Positions 17,724-27,449 are shown, counted from the first letter of the stretch. The stretch: DNA of 64,000 bases from Bacteroidota bacterium (GCA_030706605.1 JAUZOE010000014.1:19214-83213), one strand, 5' to 3'. Program-made: numbers and translations. The notes: a model not told the origin generated them from the letters alone.

Positions 17724-18059
17724 ATGAACTGGATTCCCTTAGAAAATGAGGATCAAATCGATGAGATCATTTTGAAATCCCAAAATAAACCACAGGTAAT
17801 TTTTAAGCACAGTACCAGGTGTTCTGTAAGCAGTATGGCTAAAAACAGGCTTGACAAAAATGAACAACCTGAGGGAATTGAATTCTATTTTCTTGATCTT
17901 ATTAAATACAGAAAAATTTCGAATAAAATAGCGGATGATTTTAAGATAACTCATCAATCACCGCAAATACTTGTAATCAGCCAGGGCAAATGTGTTTATG
18001 ACGACAGCCATTTGGGCATTACATTGGAAGATGTCAAATCCAGTGTTTTAGTCAACTAG
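17724..18059 (+). CDS. ytxJ: Bacilliredoxin YtxJ/BrxC-like
   Basis: This 111-residue thioredoxin-fold protein has a monothiol active site TRCSVSSMA (Cys near 33), as in YtxJ/BrxC, which remove bacillithiol from proteins. The cis-Pro segment is THQSPQILVI and the start MNWIPLENEDQIDEI is typical. Presence of the gene implies that the organism makes bacillithiol rather than glutathione; the biosynthesis genes are not in this window. Its stop codon overlaps the end of the convergent nuclease gene by 4 bp. Confidence 0.88.
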   Translation: MNWIPLENEDQIDEIILKSQNKPQVIFKHSTRCSVSSMAKNRLDKNEQPEGIEFYFLDLIKYRKISNKIADDFKITHQSPQILVISQGKCVYDDSHLGITLEDVKSSVLVN

Positions 18060-18820
18060 TGCCTAAGCAGATATTTTTCCTTGATGATTTTATTGGTCAA
18101 TTCTGTTTTAAATTTAATCGCATCATAGCCCTTAATAATTTTTACCACTGTGTATAGGGTATTATTCTGACTCATTGATTTTTGGTAACTTTTTTCTAAC
18201 ATATCTTTTTTTAAACAACCTCCTGCTATATATAAATTAATAGCGCCAGAACTCACAAGCTTTTCAAAATTATTTGCTTTATAATTTGCCTGTTCTTTCC
18301 GGGCTACTTCATATAAGGGACGGATATAGAAATCATTATATTTTTCGTTGCCTTTGGCTGTAGAAGAATATGGACCTATAATATCGAATTGTTCTATCGC
18401 TTTTATGATGCTCCTGTTATAAGCAATAGATGATCTTGATTCGATGGTAAAATCCTGCCTGGTTTTTTTGTTGACAATTTTTAAATCATATTCATTGATA
18501 GCGCTTTTAAATCCATCAGTTCTAACATTGTCATATCGTTGTACCAAAAAATGATTTTTTAAATTGCGTTCAGTTAATAATTCGTTTAAATAGGCTTCCA
18601 CATAAATTTCTGCGAGACTTCCCATAAACTGTCGCTGGTATTTGGTTTCATCATTTCTCGGTATTCCCGATTGCGAAGATGACATCGTGAACTTTGATTT
18701 CATTTTTGCCTGTTCCCTGGCTAATTCAAACAATGGGCCACGCGGGTTGATAATAGCCTTTGCTGCCTGCCAAAATTGGTTATTGATTAGTTGAAATTTT
18801 AAATATACAAAATGGATCAT
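18056..18820 (-). CDS. Putative type II restriction endonuclease (PD-(D/E)XK-like)
   Basis: I do not recognise the family of this 254-residue protein from sequence alone. It lies 36 bp downstream of a DNA adenine methyltransferase on the same strand. It shows a possible nuclease core: a helix with Glu71 (GSLAEIYVEA), then Asp112 in INEYDLKIV, and ExR at 127-129 (FTIESRSS), spaced as in PD-(D/E)XK folds with Arg in place of Lys. The remainder is Lys/Asn-rich with no membrane segment. I infer that it is the cutting partner of the methyltransferase. It could instead be an accessory protein. Confidence 0.6.
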   Translation of the reverse strand: MIHFVYLKFQLINNQFWQAAKAIINPRGPLFELAREQAKMKSKFTMSSSQSGIPRNDETKYQRQFMGSLAEIYVEAYLNELLTERNLKNHFLVQRYDNVRTDGFKSAINEYDLKIVNKKTRQDFTIESRSSIAYNRSIIKAIEQFDIIGPYSSTAKGNEKYNDFYIRPLYEVARKEQANYKANNFEKLVSSGAINLYIAGGCLKKDMLEKSYQKSMSQNNTLYTVVKIIKGYDAIKFKTELTNKIIKEKYLLRH

Positions 18821-18856
18821 AATGATATTTTTTTAATAAAATCATTGCGTACTGAA

Positions 18857-21295
18857 TTACGATTTCAGAGAGTCGGATTTTATTTGCCTTTTTTCAACAT
18901 ACGATGCTGCTTCTTTGTAAAGAAGTTTTACCTCATTTTCTTTTAAACCTATGGTTTTAAAAATGGCGAGATCAATTTTAAATTTATCCTCCTGTAATAT
19001 TTCTTTGGACAAGGGTAATTGTTCCCGAGATTTTATGGCGTTTGTTAATGATTCAACACAAGCGCCATGTTTCCTGAAATAAACCGGGTGGGGGATGAGT
19101 GTTTTTTTCAAAAGATTTACATCCACATCGCTTAAAGTCTGGCTGCCCGTAAGTTGCCTCGCAAACAGGTCAATAAAATACCTGAAACAGATACTGTTTA
19201 AAATCAGGAAAATTTCATCGGCATATTGCCGGTATTCCTCTTTAATTTTTATTACATAATTTACTTTATCACAAACCACATTTGCTTTTCTATTATCTAT
19301 TAACCTGAATTTTTCACCAATTTTTGAAGGAAAAATAAATTCACCTTTGGAAAAAGTGGGGGTAAGATTGTACCATAGATGTCGCCCGGAAACACTAGGT
19401 CTTTCATGAATGGCAAATTCTTTTTCTGCAAAATTGATATACTCAAGAATCCTCTTTTTCCCCGATTTGAGTTCGTCTTTAGTATGATTACAATTGATGA
19501 CAACAAATTTTAGGTTGCTGATTTTTACCTCCAGTTTGTCTGCTTCTTTCTGGGTTTTAAATACCGGAACAACAAATTTTTTTTCAATGATAAAATGTTC
19601 ATTATTTAATCCGGATAAAAACCAACCACAAGTTTTCCAGGTTTGTAGGTGTTTTTCTTTTTTTTGCCCGAATGTTTTTTGATACTCTTCCGGTGAAAGA
19701 TTTTGTGCTTTATGCGTTTCGTCAATTAGGTAGAAAAAATCATTAGCGCCTGTTTTTATTCCATATTTTACCTCCACGATATTTGATAACGGAATCAATA
19801 TATCGCCTGAATGGCTAATAATTTTGTTATAAATTTCCGGAGATCTTAAATATTTAGCTCCCCAGTGCCCGTTGGAATATTTACCTGATACGGTTGAACT
19901 GTTTTCCAAATCCAGTTGTGATACTACTTCTGCCTGGATATTTTTATCAGAATAATTTTTTGTAAAATTTTCAATCTTTCGGGTAAATTGTATCGCTTTC
20001 TCAATTCGTATCGGGGATCCGGATTGATCAACCAGGTTTTCATAAGCACACTTAATCCTTATAAATTTTACCAAATTATTTTTACGTGTAAGTGCATTGT
20101 TACATTTTTCTATTACTAATAAAACTGTATTGACTGATGCTGTCTCAAAACTCCTTTTTGCCTGGTAATCTATAATAGTGATTATTTTAAAATGATCCAA
20201 TAAAAACTTTTGTAACCCGCTCCCAAATTGCACATCGAGCCATGATGCAGAAATTACATATCCCAAGCGGGCTCCTTCTTTCAGAAAATACGAAGTGTGT
20301 ATTAAAAAATAAGTATAGAGGTCACTTTGGCCACTGATATAAGAAATACCATACTGGTGTTTTATTAATTTCAGCCATTCTTTTTTATCAGCCATCTCTT
20401 CGTGACGAATAAATGGCGGATTGCCTAAGCAGGCATCAAAAAGTGGAAGCTGCTTATTTTTATCGCTATTCTTTTCTGTAGTAATTTCTAAAAAATTTTT
20501 GTTTATAATTGCCTGTTTGATATAAGGCTCTGTTTTATTTTTAAAAAAAAGATTAAGAGATGAAAGGTATGATGCATAGGGGCTGATGTCAATTCCGGTT
20601 AAATTTGTTTTCAGTAATTTTTTGGAAATACCCGGATGAAAATATCGAAGAAAATAAAAGGCGCTTAATAAAAAAGTGCCTGATCCGCAACTGCTGTCCA
20701 ATACTGTGTGAGTGTTTTTACATATGCAAAAAGCAGTTAAAATATCTGCTTCATCTGCCTGGGTAAAATGCTGTCCATGCTGTTGCTGGTGTTCGTTAAA
20801 AGAAAATTGATTGTAAACGATTCCAATGATATCAGCAGGGAAATTTACAATGCAATCAATTATATTTTTATGCTTTTGGGAAATATCTTCTTTTATGCTT
20901 CCAGGAAATTGAGGCAGGAATTTTCTAAAATTTTCGGGTAATTGCAAAAATGCTTTATCAAGGTGGTGAGTAGCAAGAGCACCCTGAGCCTCATTAGTAA
21001 CTTTATCTTTAGCACCCTGCTGAAGAATTAAAAATAGCGCAGCAAGCCGCAAATGATTTTCTAATTGAGTCTTATTGATGATTTGTGTGCTCTCAATAAA
21101 ATGATTTTCTTTTAAATATGCATATAAACCTGAATGTAATAATGAGGAGGAAGATTTTTTATCGAGAATGAATTTAAAAAGTATGGCAGCCGTTTCTGAA
21201 ACAATATCCTGTAAATATTTTATGCAATCCTTTTCGGTCAATAGAGTCCTGGCTGAATTAATTTCTTTGATATTTGGCAAAACAGGTTCATTCAT
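18857..21295 (-). CDS. Eco57I/TaqI-like DNA adenine N6-methyltransferase
   Basis: This 812-residue gamma-class methyltransferase has an AdoMet-binding motif I VLDSSCGSGTFLL at about 198-210, a preceding motif X region (GQHFTQADEADIL), a motif II-like GIDISPYA and the catalytic motif IV GNPPF at 291-295. The C-terminal half contains the TaqI-like target-recognition pattern, with SVSGRHLWYNL near 640. No nuclease domain is visible in this protein, so it is the modification half, and the small gene 36 bp downstream is the likely nuclease. It starts 57 bp downstream of ftsK on the same strand. Confidence 0.9.
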   Translation of the reverse strand: MNEPVLPNIKEINSARTLLTEKDCIKYLQDIVSETAAILFKFILDKKSSSSLLHSGLYAYLKENHFIESTQIINKTQLENHLRLAALFLILQQGAKDKVTNEAQGALATHHLDKAFLQLPENFRKFLPQFPGSIKEDISQKHKNIIDCIVNFPADIIGIVYNQFSFNEHQQQHGQHFTQADEADILTAFCICKNTHTVLDSSCGSGTFLLSAFYFLRYFHPGISKKLLKTNLTGIDISPYASYLSSLNLFFKNKTEPYIKQAIINKNFLEITTEKNSDKNKQLPLFDACLGNPPFIRHEEMADKKEWLKLIKHQYGISYISGQSDLYTYFLIHTSYFLKEGARLGYVISASWLDVQFGSGLQKFLLDHFKIITIIDYQAKRSFETASVNTVLLVIEKCNNALTRKNNLVKFIRIKCAYENLVDQSGSPIRIEKAIQFTRKIENFTKNYSDKNIQAEVVSQLDLENSSTVSGKYSNGHWGAKYLRSPEIYNKIISHSGDILIPLSNIVEVKYGIKTGANDFFYLIDETHKAQNLSPEEYQKTFGQKKEKHLQTWKTCGWFLSGLNNEHFIIEKKFVVPVFKTQKEADKLEVKISNLKFVVINCNHTKDELKSGKKRILEYINFAEKEFAIHERPSVSGRHLWYNLTPTFSKGEFIFPSKIGEKFRLIDNRKANVVCDKVNYVIKIKEEYRQYADEIFLILNSICFRYFIDLFARQLTGSQTLSDVDVNLLKKTLIPHPVYFRKHGACVESLTNAIKSREQLPLSKEILQEDKFKIDLAIFKTIGLKENEVKLLYKEAASYVEKRQIKSDSLKS

Positions 21296-21352
21296 TGTTT
21301 CATCATAAAATAAGAAAGTTTGAATAAGGAAAATATTGAAGATGAAATTAGT

Positions 21353-23812
21353 TTAATCTAAATTAATGTATTGCTGCAATTCAGCTTCTGTTTTTACCAA
21401 TACATCCCGCACTTTACTTCCCTGGCTCGGACCTACAATTCCGACAGCTTCCAACTGGTCCATCAAACGACCGGCGCGGTTGTAACCGAGTTTCATCTTT
21501 CGTTGTAATAAAGAAGTGCTTCCGCTTTGGCTCATTACTATCAATTTGGCAGCATCGTCAAAAAGCGGGTCACGATCATTGGCGTCAAAAGTTTTATTTT
21601 CAAATTCTTTTTCATCTACATATTCAGGTAATTTAAACGCTTCACCATACCCCTGCTGATCGCCAATAAAATCAGTGATTTTATCCACTTCCGGTGTATC
21701 AACAAAAGCACATTGCAGCCTGGTCAGTTCACCATTATAGCTGATAAGCATATCTCCTTTCCCGATCAATTGCTCAGCGCCTCCAATATCTAAAATAGTG
21801 CGGCTGTCAATTTTACTACTTACTTTAAAGGCTATCCGCGCCGGGAAATTGGCTTTTATAGTGCCGGTAATGATATTAACCGATGGGCGCTGTGTAGCAA
21901 TGATTAAATGAATGCCTACGGCTCTTGCCAACTGTGCTAATCTTGCAATGGGCATTTCCACTTCTTTTCCCGCAGTCATTATCAGGTCAGCAAATTCATC
22001 AATAACCAAAACAATAAAAGGCAGAAACTCATGTCCTTTTTCAGGGTTTAATTTCCGGGCTACAAATTTTTGATTGTATTCTTTTAAATTACGAGTGCCT
22101 GCTTCTTTTAGTAAATCGTATCGTATATCCATCAGTGTGCATAAGGCATTGAGGGTATGGATTACTTTTTTGGTATCTGTAATAATGGCATCTTCTTCAC
22201 CCGGTAATTTTGCCAGAAAATGTTTTTCGATAGTTTTATAAATGCTTAATTCTACTTTCTTAGGATCTATTAAAACCAGCTTTAACTGGGAAGGATGTTT
22301 TTTATAAAGAAGTGAAACTAATATGGCATTTAAGCCAACTGATTTACCCTGTCCTGTAGCTCCTGCCATTAAAAGATGAGGCATAGTAGCCAAATCCACT
22401 ATGAAATTTTCGTTGTCAATTTTTTTACCAATGGCTATTGGTAAGGAGAAATGATTATTTTGAAATTTTTCAGAGTTTAATAGCGTTTTCATGCTCACCA
22501 CCGACTTCTTAATATTGGGTACTTCAATACCGATAGTTCCTTTTCCCGGAATGGGCGCTATGATACGAATGCCGAGGGCTGAAAGACTTAAAGCTATATC
22601 ATCTTCCAGGTTTTTAATTCGTGAAATACGTACACCAGGTGCAGGGATGATTTCATATAGAGTTACCGTTGGCCCTACCGTGGCAAATATCTTTTGAATC
22701 TCAATATCATAATTCCTTAGGGTATCTATGATTTGATTTTTATTGGCTTCCAGTTCAGAAGCATCTTGCACAATTTTTTCGCTGCCATGGGTTTCCAGGA
22801 GATCGACGGTTGGAAATTTATAATTTCTAAGTTCAAGAGACGGATCATAAGGATCCTGGGTTACTTTAGGTTTAGCAGACGGAGAAACCTCATCTTCTTC
22901 ATTATCTTTCCTTTCTAATGAATGGGCATTTTTTACTTCCAGAGTCAACCCATTGCCTTCGCCGATTTTTTCAGGAAAAGGTACTGAAGGTTTTTTTTCT
23001 TCTTTTTCAACGATATCAAATTTGTGATTGAAGGGCGTATCTTCTTCTTCCGGGATAGCAGTTAGTGGGGAAAGATGGTTGCCGGAAAAGGACTGGTCAT
23101 TTTCTTCTTCAGAAAAAGCGCCTTCATTTTTAGCCGGGAAAAAAGTTTTTTCAAATAATTTTTTATTTTTCTTATAATTAAATGACGGATTAAAGCGCCA
23201 GATGATGTAGCTAAATAATCCTACAAATAAAAGTGCGGCAGTGCCTGTGTACCCAATTACATGCTGTAGCCATGCGCTGATCATATCGCCAACTTTTCCG
23301 CCCCAAAAAAATTCAGGATGGGCAGAGATAACGTTTTGTTCTTGCGGAGAATGCATTAAGAAGGAAGCGCAAACGCTAATAACCAAAAGACCGACAATAA
23401 CGTACCGAAGATTACGGCTTACAGAGAATATTTTTTTCGGGGCAAATAAATTGACACCTACCACAAAGAAAAAAAGACAGAATAAATAAGAAGCAATCCC
23501 AAAGCCTTTACGAAAAAACATGTCAGAAAAATAAGCTCCTGCCGTGCCTAATGCATTGGCCATATTCTGATCTTTACCTGGAAATAAAATTTTAGCATCC
23601 CTGATACTTGACTGGTCTTGCTGCCAGGTAAATAAATATGAGGTGAAAGCAATAAACAACAAAAAAGAAATCAGGATTAAAATAGTTCCGGCAATCTTAT
23701 GGGAACGTTCATCATGAATTAGTTTTTTTACTTCTACCTTTTCTACCTTGTCGGGTTTCATTTTAGAAGTGTTTGCTGTTTTTGTTTTCTTAGATTTTTT
23801 CGTTGTCGCCAT
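21353..23812 (-). CDS. ftsK: DNA translocase FtsK/SpoIIIE
   Basis: FtsK pumps the terminus region of the chromosome through the closing septum and activates XerCD at dif. The protein has about 819 residues from the ATG at 23812. A TTG three codons upstream overlaps the promoter element and is rejected. Four N-terminal transmembrane helices (about 45-210) precede an acidic linker. The motor contains the Walker A GATGQGKS near residue 480 and the Walker B-like LVIDEFADL. The C-terminal winged-helix gamma domain starts near LQRKMKLGYNRAGRLMD. A TATCTTTG element sits 7 bp from the start. Confidence 0.95.
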   Translation of the reverse strand: MATTKKSKKTKTANTSKMKPDKVEKVEVKKLIHDERSHKIAGTILILISFLLFIAFTSYLFTWQQDQSSIRDAKILFPGKDQNMANALGTAGAYFSDMFFRKGFGIASYLFCLFFFVVGVNLFAPKKIFSVSRNLRYVIVGLLVISVCASFLMHSPQEQNVISAHPEFFWGGKVGDMISAWLQHVIGYTGTAALLFVGLFSYIIWRFNPSFNYKKNKKLFEKTFFPAKNEGAFSEEENDQSFSGNHLSPLTAIPEEEDTPFNHKFDIVEKEEKKPSVPFPEKIGEGNGLTLEVKNAHSLERKDNEEDEVSPSAKPKVTQDPYDPSLELRNYKFPTVDLLETHGSEKIVQDASELEANKNQIIDTLRNYDIEIQKIFATVGPTVTLYEIIPAPGVRISRIKNLEDDIALSLSALGIRIIAPIPGKGTIGIEVPNIKKSVVSMKTLLNSEKFQNNHFSLPIAIGKKIDNENFIVDLATMPHLLMAGATGQGKSVGLNAILVSLLYKKHPSQLKLVLIDPKKVELSIYKTIEKHFLAKLPGEEDAIITDTKKVIHTLNALCTLMDIRYDLLKEAGTRNLKEYNQKFVARKLNPEKGHEFLPFIVLVIDEFADLIMTAGKEVEMPIARLAQLARAVGIHLIIATQRPSVNIITGTIKANFPARIAFKVSSKIDSRTILDIGGAEQLIGKGDMLISYNGELTRLQCAFVDTPEVDKITDFIGDQQGYGEAFKLPEYVDEKEFENKTFDANDRDPLFDDAAKLIVMSQSGSTSLLQRKMKLGYNRAGRLMDQLEAVGIVGPSQGSKVRDVLVKTEAELQQYINLD

Positions 23813-23818
23813 TTGATA

Positions 23819-23826
23819 CAAAGATA
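23819..23826 (-). promoter_or_regulatory. Putative -7 element TATCTTTG for ftsK
   Basis: The minus strand reads TATCTTTG, an exact TAnnTTTG match, 6 bp before the ATG at 23812. It implies a near-leaderless ftsK message and decides against the upstream TTG start. Confidence 0.5.
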
Positions 23827-23875
23827 GAGAAATGCTTAAAGGGATTCGGCGTTAATTGAATGAAAAAAAATCTGT

Positions 23876-24271
23876 TTATGATTTGGCTTTTGTGGATATG
23901 CCAAGGAACATGCAAAGCCAGCCAATAATAAAATACAATCCGCCAAGAGGCGTTATAGCGCCTACCCAATTATAACCGGGCAAAACAGCCGCTTTTATAA
24001 AAGCAAGAAAATATAAAGAACCACTAAAAAAAATAATGCCGGCAATAAATAATATGCCGGACCACTTTAGAAATTTTCCTGGGAATTCTTTATAGAGAAT
24101 GCCGGTAATTAGTAAAGCAAATACGTGATAAAACTGGTATCGGACGGCTGTTTCAAAAATGCCATAAGCATACTCGGAAATGGAGCCTCTCAAGGAATGA
24201 GCAGCAAAGGCGCCCAGTATAATTGAAAACGCTCCTAATAAAGCCGCTGTTTTTAAAAAGCCTTTATGCAT
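23876..24271 (-). CDS. DUF423 (YgdD-like) membrane protein
   Basis: This 131-residue integral membrane protein has four predicted helices. The signature of DUF423 is clear: LGAFSIILGAFAAHSLRG near the N-terminus, FETAVRYQFYHVFALL in the first loop/helix, SGSLYFLAF, and ITPLGGLYFIIGWL near the end. The function is unknown. It lies 63 bp upstream in sequence of ftsK and 20 bp downstream of shikimate kinase, all on the minus strand, so it is likely in a transcript with aroK. Confidence 0.9.
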   Translation of the reverse strand: MHKGFLKTAALLGAFSIILGAFAAHSLRGSISEYAYGIFETAVRYQFYHVFALLITGILYKEFPGKFLKWSGILFIAGIIFFSGSLYFLAFIKAAVLPGYNWVGAITPLGGLYFIIGWLCMFLGISTKAKS

Positions 24272-24291
24272 GATAAACCATTTTTTAAATT

Positions 24292-24900
24292 TTAAGATTT
24301 CTGTTTTGCCGGTTTCTTATAAATTCCTGCAGATGAATTTTCGGGCGTAGCATCAGCTTCTTTTAGTTTTTCTGAGGACAGAGGCTTTTGTAGAAAAGCT
24401 AAAGAATCTTCTGTAAGTTGAGTCACTTCTAAAACGTGATGTGCCTTTAAATAAATGGGTTCCCTCTCTTTTAATTTTTTTTGAATAAAAAATAATAATT
24501 CAGACTGGTTTACTTCTTTTAGTAAAGGTCGTTTTAAAGTTTCGTCCATTACTCTATCCAAAATATATTGAGGCGAAGCTTTCAGGTAAATAACTTCTCC
24601 CTGCGATTGCATAAAATTGATATTGTTGAAAAAACAGGGTGTGCCGCCACCGCATGAAACCAGGTAATTTTTTTTATTTTGAAATTTGCGGAGAAAGAAT
24701 CTTTCTTTTTTCCGGAATTCGTCTTCTCCCTTTTTTTCAAATATTTCTTCTACTGTCATTTTAAATGATTCTTCAATTTGCGTGTCCAAATCATAAAAAG
24801 AATATCCGTTTTTGGCAGCCCATATTTTGCCCCAATACGATTTTCCACTTCCCATAAAGCCGATTAAGAAAATAGGTTTCATATGTAATTTTGCTTTCAT
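24292..24900 (-). CDS. aroK: Shikimate kinase with C-terminal extension
   Basis: AroK phosphorylates shikimate with ATP in the chorismate pathway. The P-loop is GFMGSGKS (about 14-21), shikimate-binding Asp and Arg residues lie in FYDLDTQIEE and EDEFRKKER, and the SCGGGTPCF motif is intact. The 202-residue length exceeds the usual 170, because about 30 extra residues follow the lid and helix region (from KPLSSEK to the end, Lys/Ala/Pro-rich). An internal ATG at 24882 (MKPIFLIGF) is an equally good start. The gene starts 8 bp after the acyl-CoA dehydrogenase stop. Confidence 0.92.
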   Translation of the reverse strand: MKAKLHMKPIFLIGFMGSGKSYWGKIWAAKNGYSFYDLDTQIEESFKMTVEEIFEKKGEDEFRKKERFFLRKFQNKKNYLVSCGGGTPCFFNNINFMQSQGEVIYLKASPQYILDRVMDETLKRPLLKEVNQSELLFFIQKKLKEREPIYLKAHHVLEVTQLTEDSLAFLQKPLSSEKLKEADATPENSSAGIYKKPAKQKS

Positions 24901-24908
24901 TGTTAGGT

Positions 24909-26087
24909 TTATTTAAAAGCATTTAACCCGGTAATATCCATGCCTGTTATCAAAAGATGAATATCATGGGTGCCTTCATAAGTAATTACGCTTTCCATAT
25001 TCATCATATGCCGCATAACAGAATATTCACCGGTAATGCCCATTCCTCCAAGTATTTGCCGTGCTTCACGCGAGATGTTGGCTGCGATTTCGCATGAGTT
25101 TCTTTTAGCCATACTCACTTGTTGTGGTGTGGCTTTTCCTTTATTCATCAAAACACCCAGACGCCAGTTCATCAATTGGGCTTTTGTGATTTCGGTGATC
25201 ATTTCGGCGAGTTTTTTTTGTTGCAGTTGAAATCCACCGATGGGCCTGCCGAATTGAATTCTTTCTTTAGAATAACGTAAAGCCGTATCATAACAATCCA
25301 TTGCAGCGCCTAATGCTCCCCAGGCAATTCCATAGCGTGCTTTGGTAAGGCAACTCAGGGGGCCTTTTAATCCTGTTATATTGGGCAAGATATTTTCTTT
25401 AGGAACTTTTACATTATCAAAAACCAATTCACCGGTAGCGCTTGCCCGAAGGCTCCATTTGCTATGAGTAGTGGGAGTGGAAAACCCTTCCATTCCCCTT
25501 TCTACTATAAGTCCCTGAATCTCGCCTTCTTCATTTTTTGCCCATACAACTGCAACGTCAGCAAAGGGGGCATTGCTGATCCACATTTTGCTGCCATTCA
25601 GAATTACGTAATCTCCTGCATCTTTAAAATTACTTAGCATACCTCCCGGATCACTGCCATGGTCAGGTTCTGTAAGCCCAAAGCATCCAAGCCATTCGCC
25701 ACTGGCTAAGCGCCGGAGATATTTATTTCTTTGAGCTTCGCTCCCAAATTCATAAATCGGGAACATTACCAATGAGCCTTGTACGCTTGCAGTACTGCGC
25801 ACTCCACTATCGCCGCATTCCAATTCCTGCATCATTAGTCCATAAGAAATATAATCTAATCCTCCACCTCCATATTTAGCTGGAATGGTGGGTCCGAAGC
25901 ATCCTAGATTTCCCATTTGTTTTACAATTTGTTGGGGGAATTCGGATCTTTGAGCATAGTCTTCTATAATTGGAGAAATCTCTTTTTTTACATAACTGCG
26001 AACAGTTTCCCTTATAAGTTTATGTTCCTCTGAAAGCAATTCATCAACATAAAAATAATCGGGAGATTGAAAGAGATTTTGAGACAT
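24909..26087 (-). CDS. Acyl-CoA dehydrogenase, glutaryl-CoA dehydrogenase-like
   Basis: This 392-residue flavoenzyme should oxidise (and, if a true GcdH, decarboxylate) an acyl-CoA in the cytosol. Family features are GLTEPDHGSDPGG in the FAD-binding middle domain, ARYGIAWGALGAAMDCYDTALRY split in the C-terminal helices, and the catalytic Glu in YEGTHDIH near 372. The C-terminal GxDITGLNAF and the start region with DELLSEEHKLIRE match glutaryl-CoA dehydrogenases, which act in lysine and tryptophan breakdown. Substrate specificity is by resemblance only. The gene is followed closely by aroK. Confidence 0.85.
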   Translation of the reverse strand: MSQNLFQSPDYFYVDELLSEEHKLIRETVRSYVKKEISPIIEDYAQRSEFPQQIVKQMGNLGCFGPTIPAKYGGGGLDYISYGLMMQELECGDSGVRSTASVQGSLVMFPIYEFGSEAQRNKYLRRLASGEWLGCFGLTEPDHGSDPGGMLSNFKDAGDYVILNGSKMWISNAPFADVAVVWAKNEEGEIQGLIVERGMEGFSTPTTHSKWSLRASATGELVFDNVKVPKENILPNITGLKGPLSCLTKARYGIAWGALGAAMDCYDTALRYSKERIQFGRPIGGFQLQQKKLAEMITEITKAQLMNWRLGVLMNKGKATPQQVSMAKRNSCEIAANISREARQILGGMGITGEYSVMRHMMNMESVITYEGTHDIHLLITGMDITGLNAFK

Positions 26088-26203
26088 TTACAATGTTAAT
26101 TAGTTAATTCACCCATTCATATTATTCTTTATCAAAGATACCATTTCATTTATCAAGCCCAATGATGAAATTTAAGAATTACCTACGCTCTTTCTGGGAA
26201 GAA

Positions 26204-27010
26204 TCAGGAGTCCAGGTAATTCTTCATTTCTGTTTGATATTGAAGAGCCATTTTTCTTGCCTCATCGGCAAAGCCGGCTGTATTGCCTGCATAAATAATG
26301 GCCCGGGAAGCATTGATTAAAAGTCCGCAGTCTTTATTTAATCCATTTTTGGAAACCTCTTGTAGGCTACCTCCCTGGAAGCCTACTCCCGGAATTAATA
26401 AAAAATGATCGGGAATAATTCTCCTGATAGTAGCTATATCATCAGCTTTTGTGGCGCCCACTACAAACATGAGATTATCTTTGGTTCCCCATCCTGCAGT
26501 TTTCCTGATTACTTCTTCATATAAAAAACCTTCGCCCAGTTTTTGTTGTTGAAAATCCTGACTTCCCTGATTACTGGTAAGCCCCAACACGATGGTCCAT
26601 TTATCTTCATATTCCAGGAAAGGTTTTATGCTGTCGCTTCCCATGTAGGGAGCTACGGTGATCGCATCAAAAGGCATTGTCTCAAAAAAAGCTTTGGCAT
26701 ATTGATGAGAAGTATTGCCGATATCGCCGCGCTTGGCGTCAGCAATTTTAAAATGTGTTGATGGAATATAATTAACCGTTTTTTCCAAAGCCTGCCATCC
26801 TTTAACGCCTTCAGCTTCATAGAAAGCAGTATTGATTTTGTAAGCTACACATAGATCTTTGGTGGCATCAATGATCTGTTTATTAAATTCAAAAATAGCA
26901 TCGGGGTGTGATTGTAAATGCGGAGGAATTTTTTCAATTACAGTATCGAGCCCTACGCATAGATAAGATTTTTTTTCTTTGATTTGTCGTATTAAATAGT
27001 TTCTGTTCAT
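26204..27010 (-). CDS. pyrF: Orotidine 5'-phosphate decarboxylase (long, type 2)
   Basis: PyrF decarboxylates OMP to UMP, the last step of pyrimidine synthesis. The 268-residue length and the motif DAKRGDIGNTS at 91-101, holding the catalytic Lys/Asp pair, place it in the longer bacterial and mycobacterial-type group rather than the 230-residue E. coli type. Other family segments are CVGLDTVIEKIP near the N-terminus, TVAPYMGSDSIKPF and the phosphate-binding LIPGVGFQGG. It lies alone on the minus strand, 116 bp from the acyl-CoA dehydrogenase. Confidence 0.94.
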   Translation of the reverse strand: MNRNYLIRQIKEKKSYLCVGLDTVIEKIPPHLQSHPDAIFEFNKQIIDATKDLCVAYKINTAFYEAEGVKGWQALEKTVNYIPSTHFKIADAKRGDIGNTSHQYAKAFFETMPFDAITVAPYMGSDSIKPFLEYEDKWTIVLGLTSNQGSQDFQQQKLGEGFLYEEVIRKTAGWGTKDNLMFVVGATKADDIATIRRIIPDHFLLIPGVGFQGGSLQEVSKNGLNKDCGLLINASRAIIYAGNTAGFADEARKMALQYQTEMKNYLDS

Positions 27011-27449
27011 TTTTTGTTCTTTTAAATCATACTTTTTTAGTAGGATCTTTTTCTATTTCACCGGCAATTTAGTAGGAATTGTGATCATCCCTTTTTTTAA
27101 AATTGACAATAATTTGTTTCATAGTTGCTTTAGGGAGGATTTGGCTCAATTTAAAATTTTTTTTCAAACTTTACACTTCATTCCCGAAATCTTCATATTG
27201 TTGATTGGCAATATTTTCAATTATTCTTTTGAGTACATCATTAAATACGACACTCCAATTTATTTTTTAAATTCTTAAAATTTTCCACCAATAAAATTTT
27301 AATCTTTGCTGCGATAATAAGATGAAAGTATAAAGGTAAGTAATCATTAAAACCGGGTGTGAATAAAAGAGAGAATTTAAAAGTGAATTCAAAGAAATAT
27401 CAATAAAAATACGTTGAGCATGCTCAGGGTGCAAAAGAGTAATAAAAGT
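27011..27449. other. Intergenic region, divergent pyrF/yigZ
   Basis: This AT-rich stretch between two divergent genes should hold both promoters. I see no convincing gene, terminator or long repeat in it. An open frame at 27081-27278 is low-complexity and hydrophobic and is not supported. Confidence 0.6.

Noticed and set aside
18056..21295. BREX or DISARM system
   Set aside because: The methyltransferase is shorter than PglX and no BrxL, PglZ, DrmA or similar partner is present.
24901..26087. Medium-chain acyl-CoA dehydrogenase
   Set aside because: The YEGTHDIH end and the middle-domain signature fit glutaryl-CoA dehydrogenase better; substrate left open.
27081..27278. A 65-codon plus-strand frame between pyrF and yigZ
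   Set aside because: Low-complexity Phe/Ile-rich translation with no family resemblance or start signal; expected by chance in AT-rich DNA.
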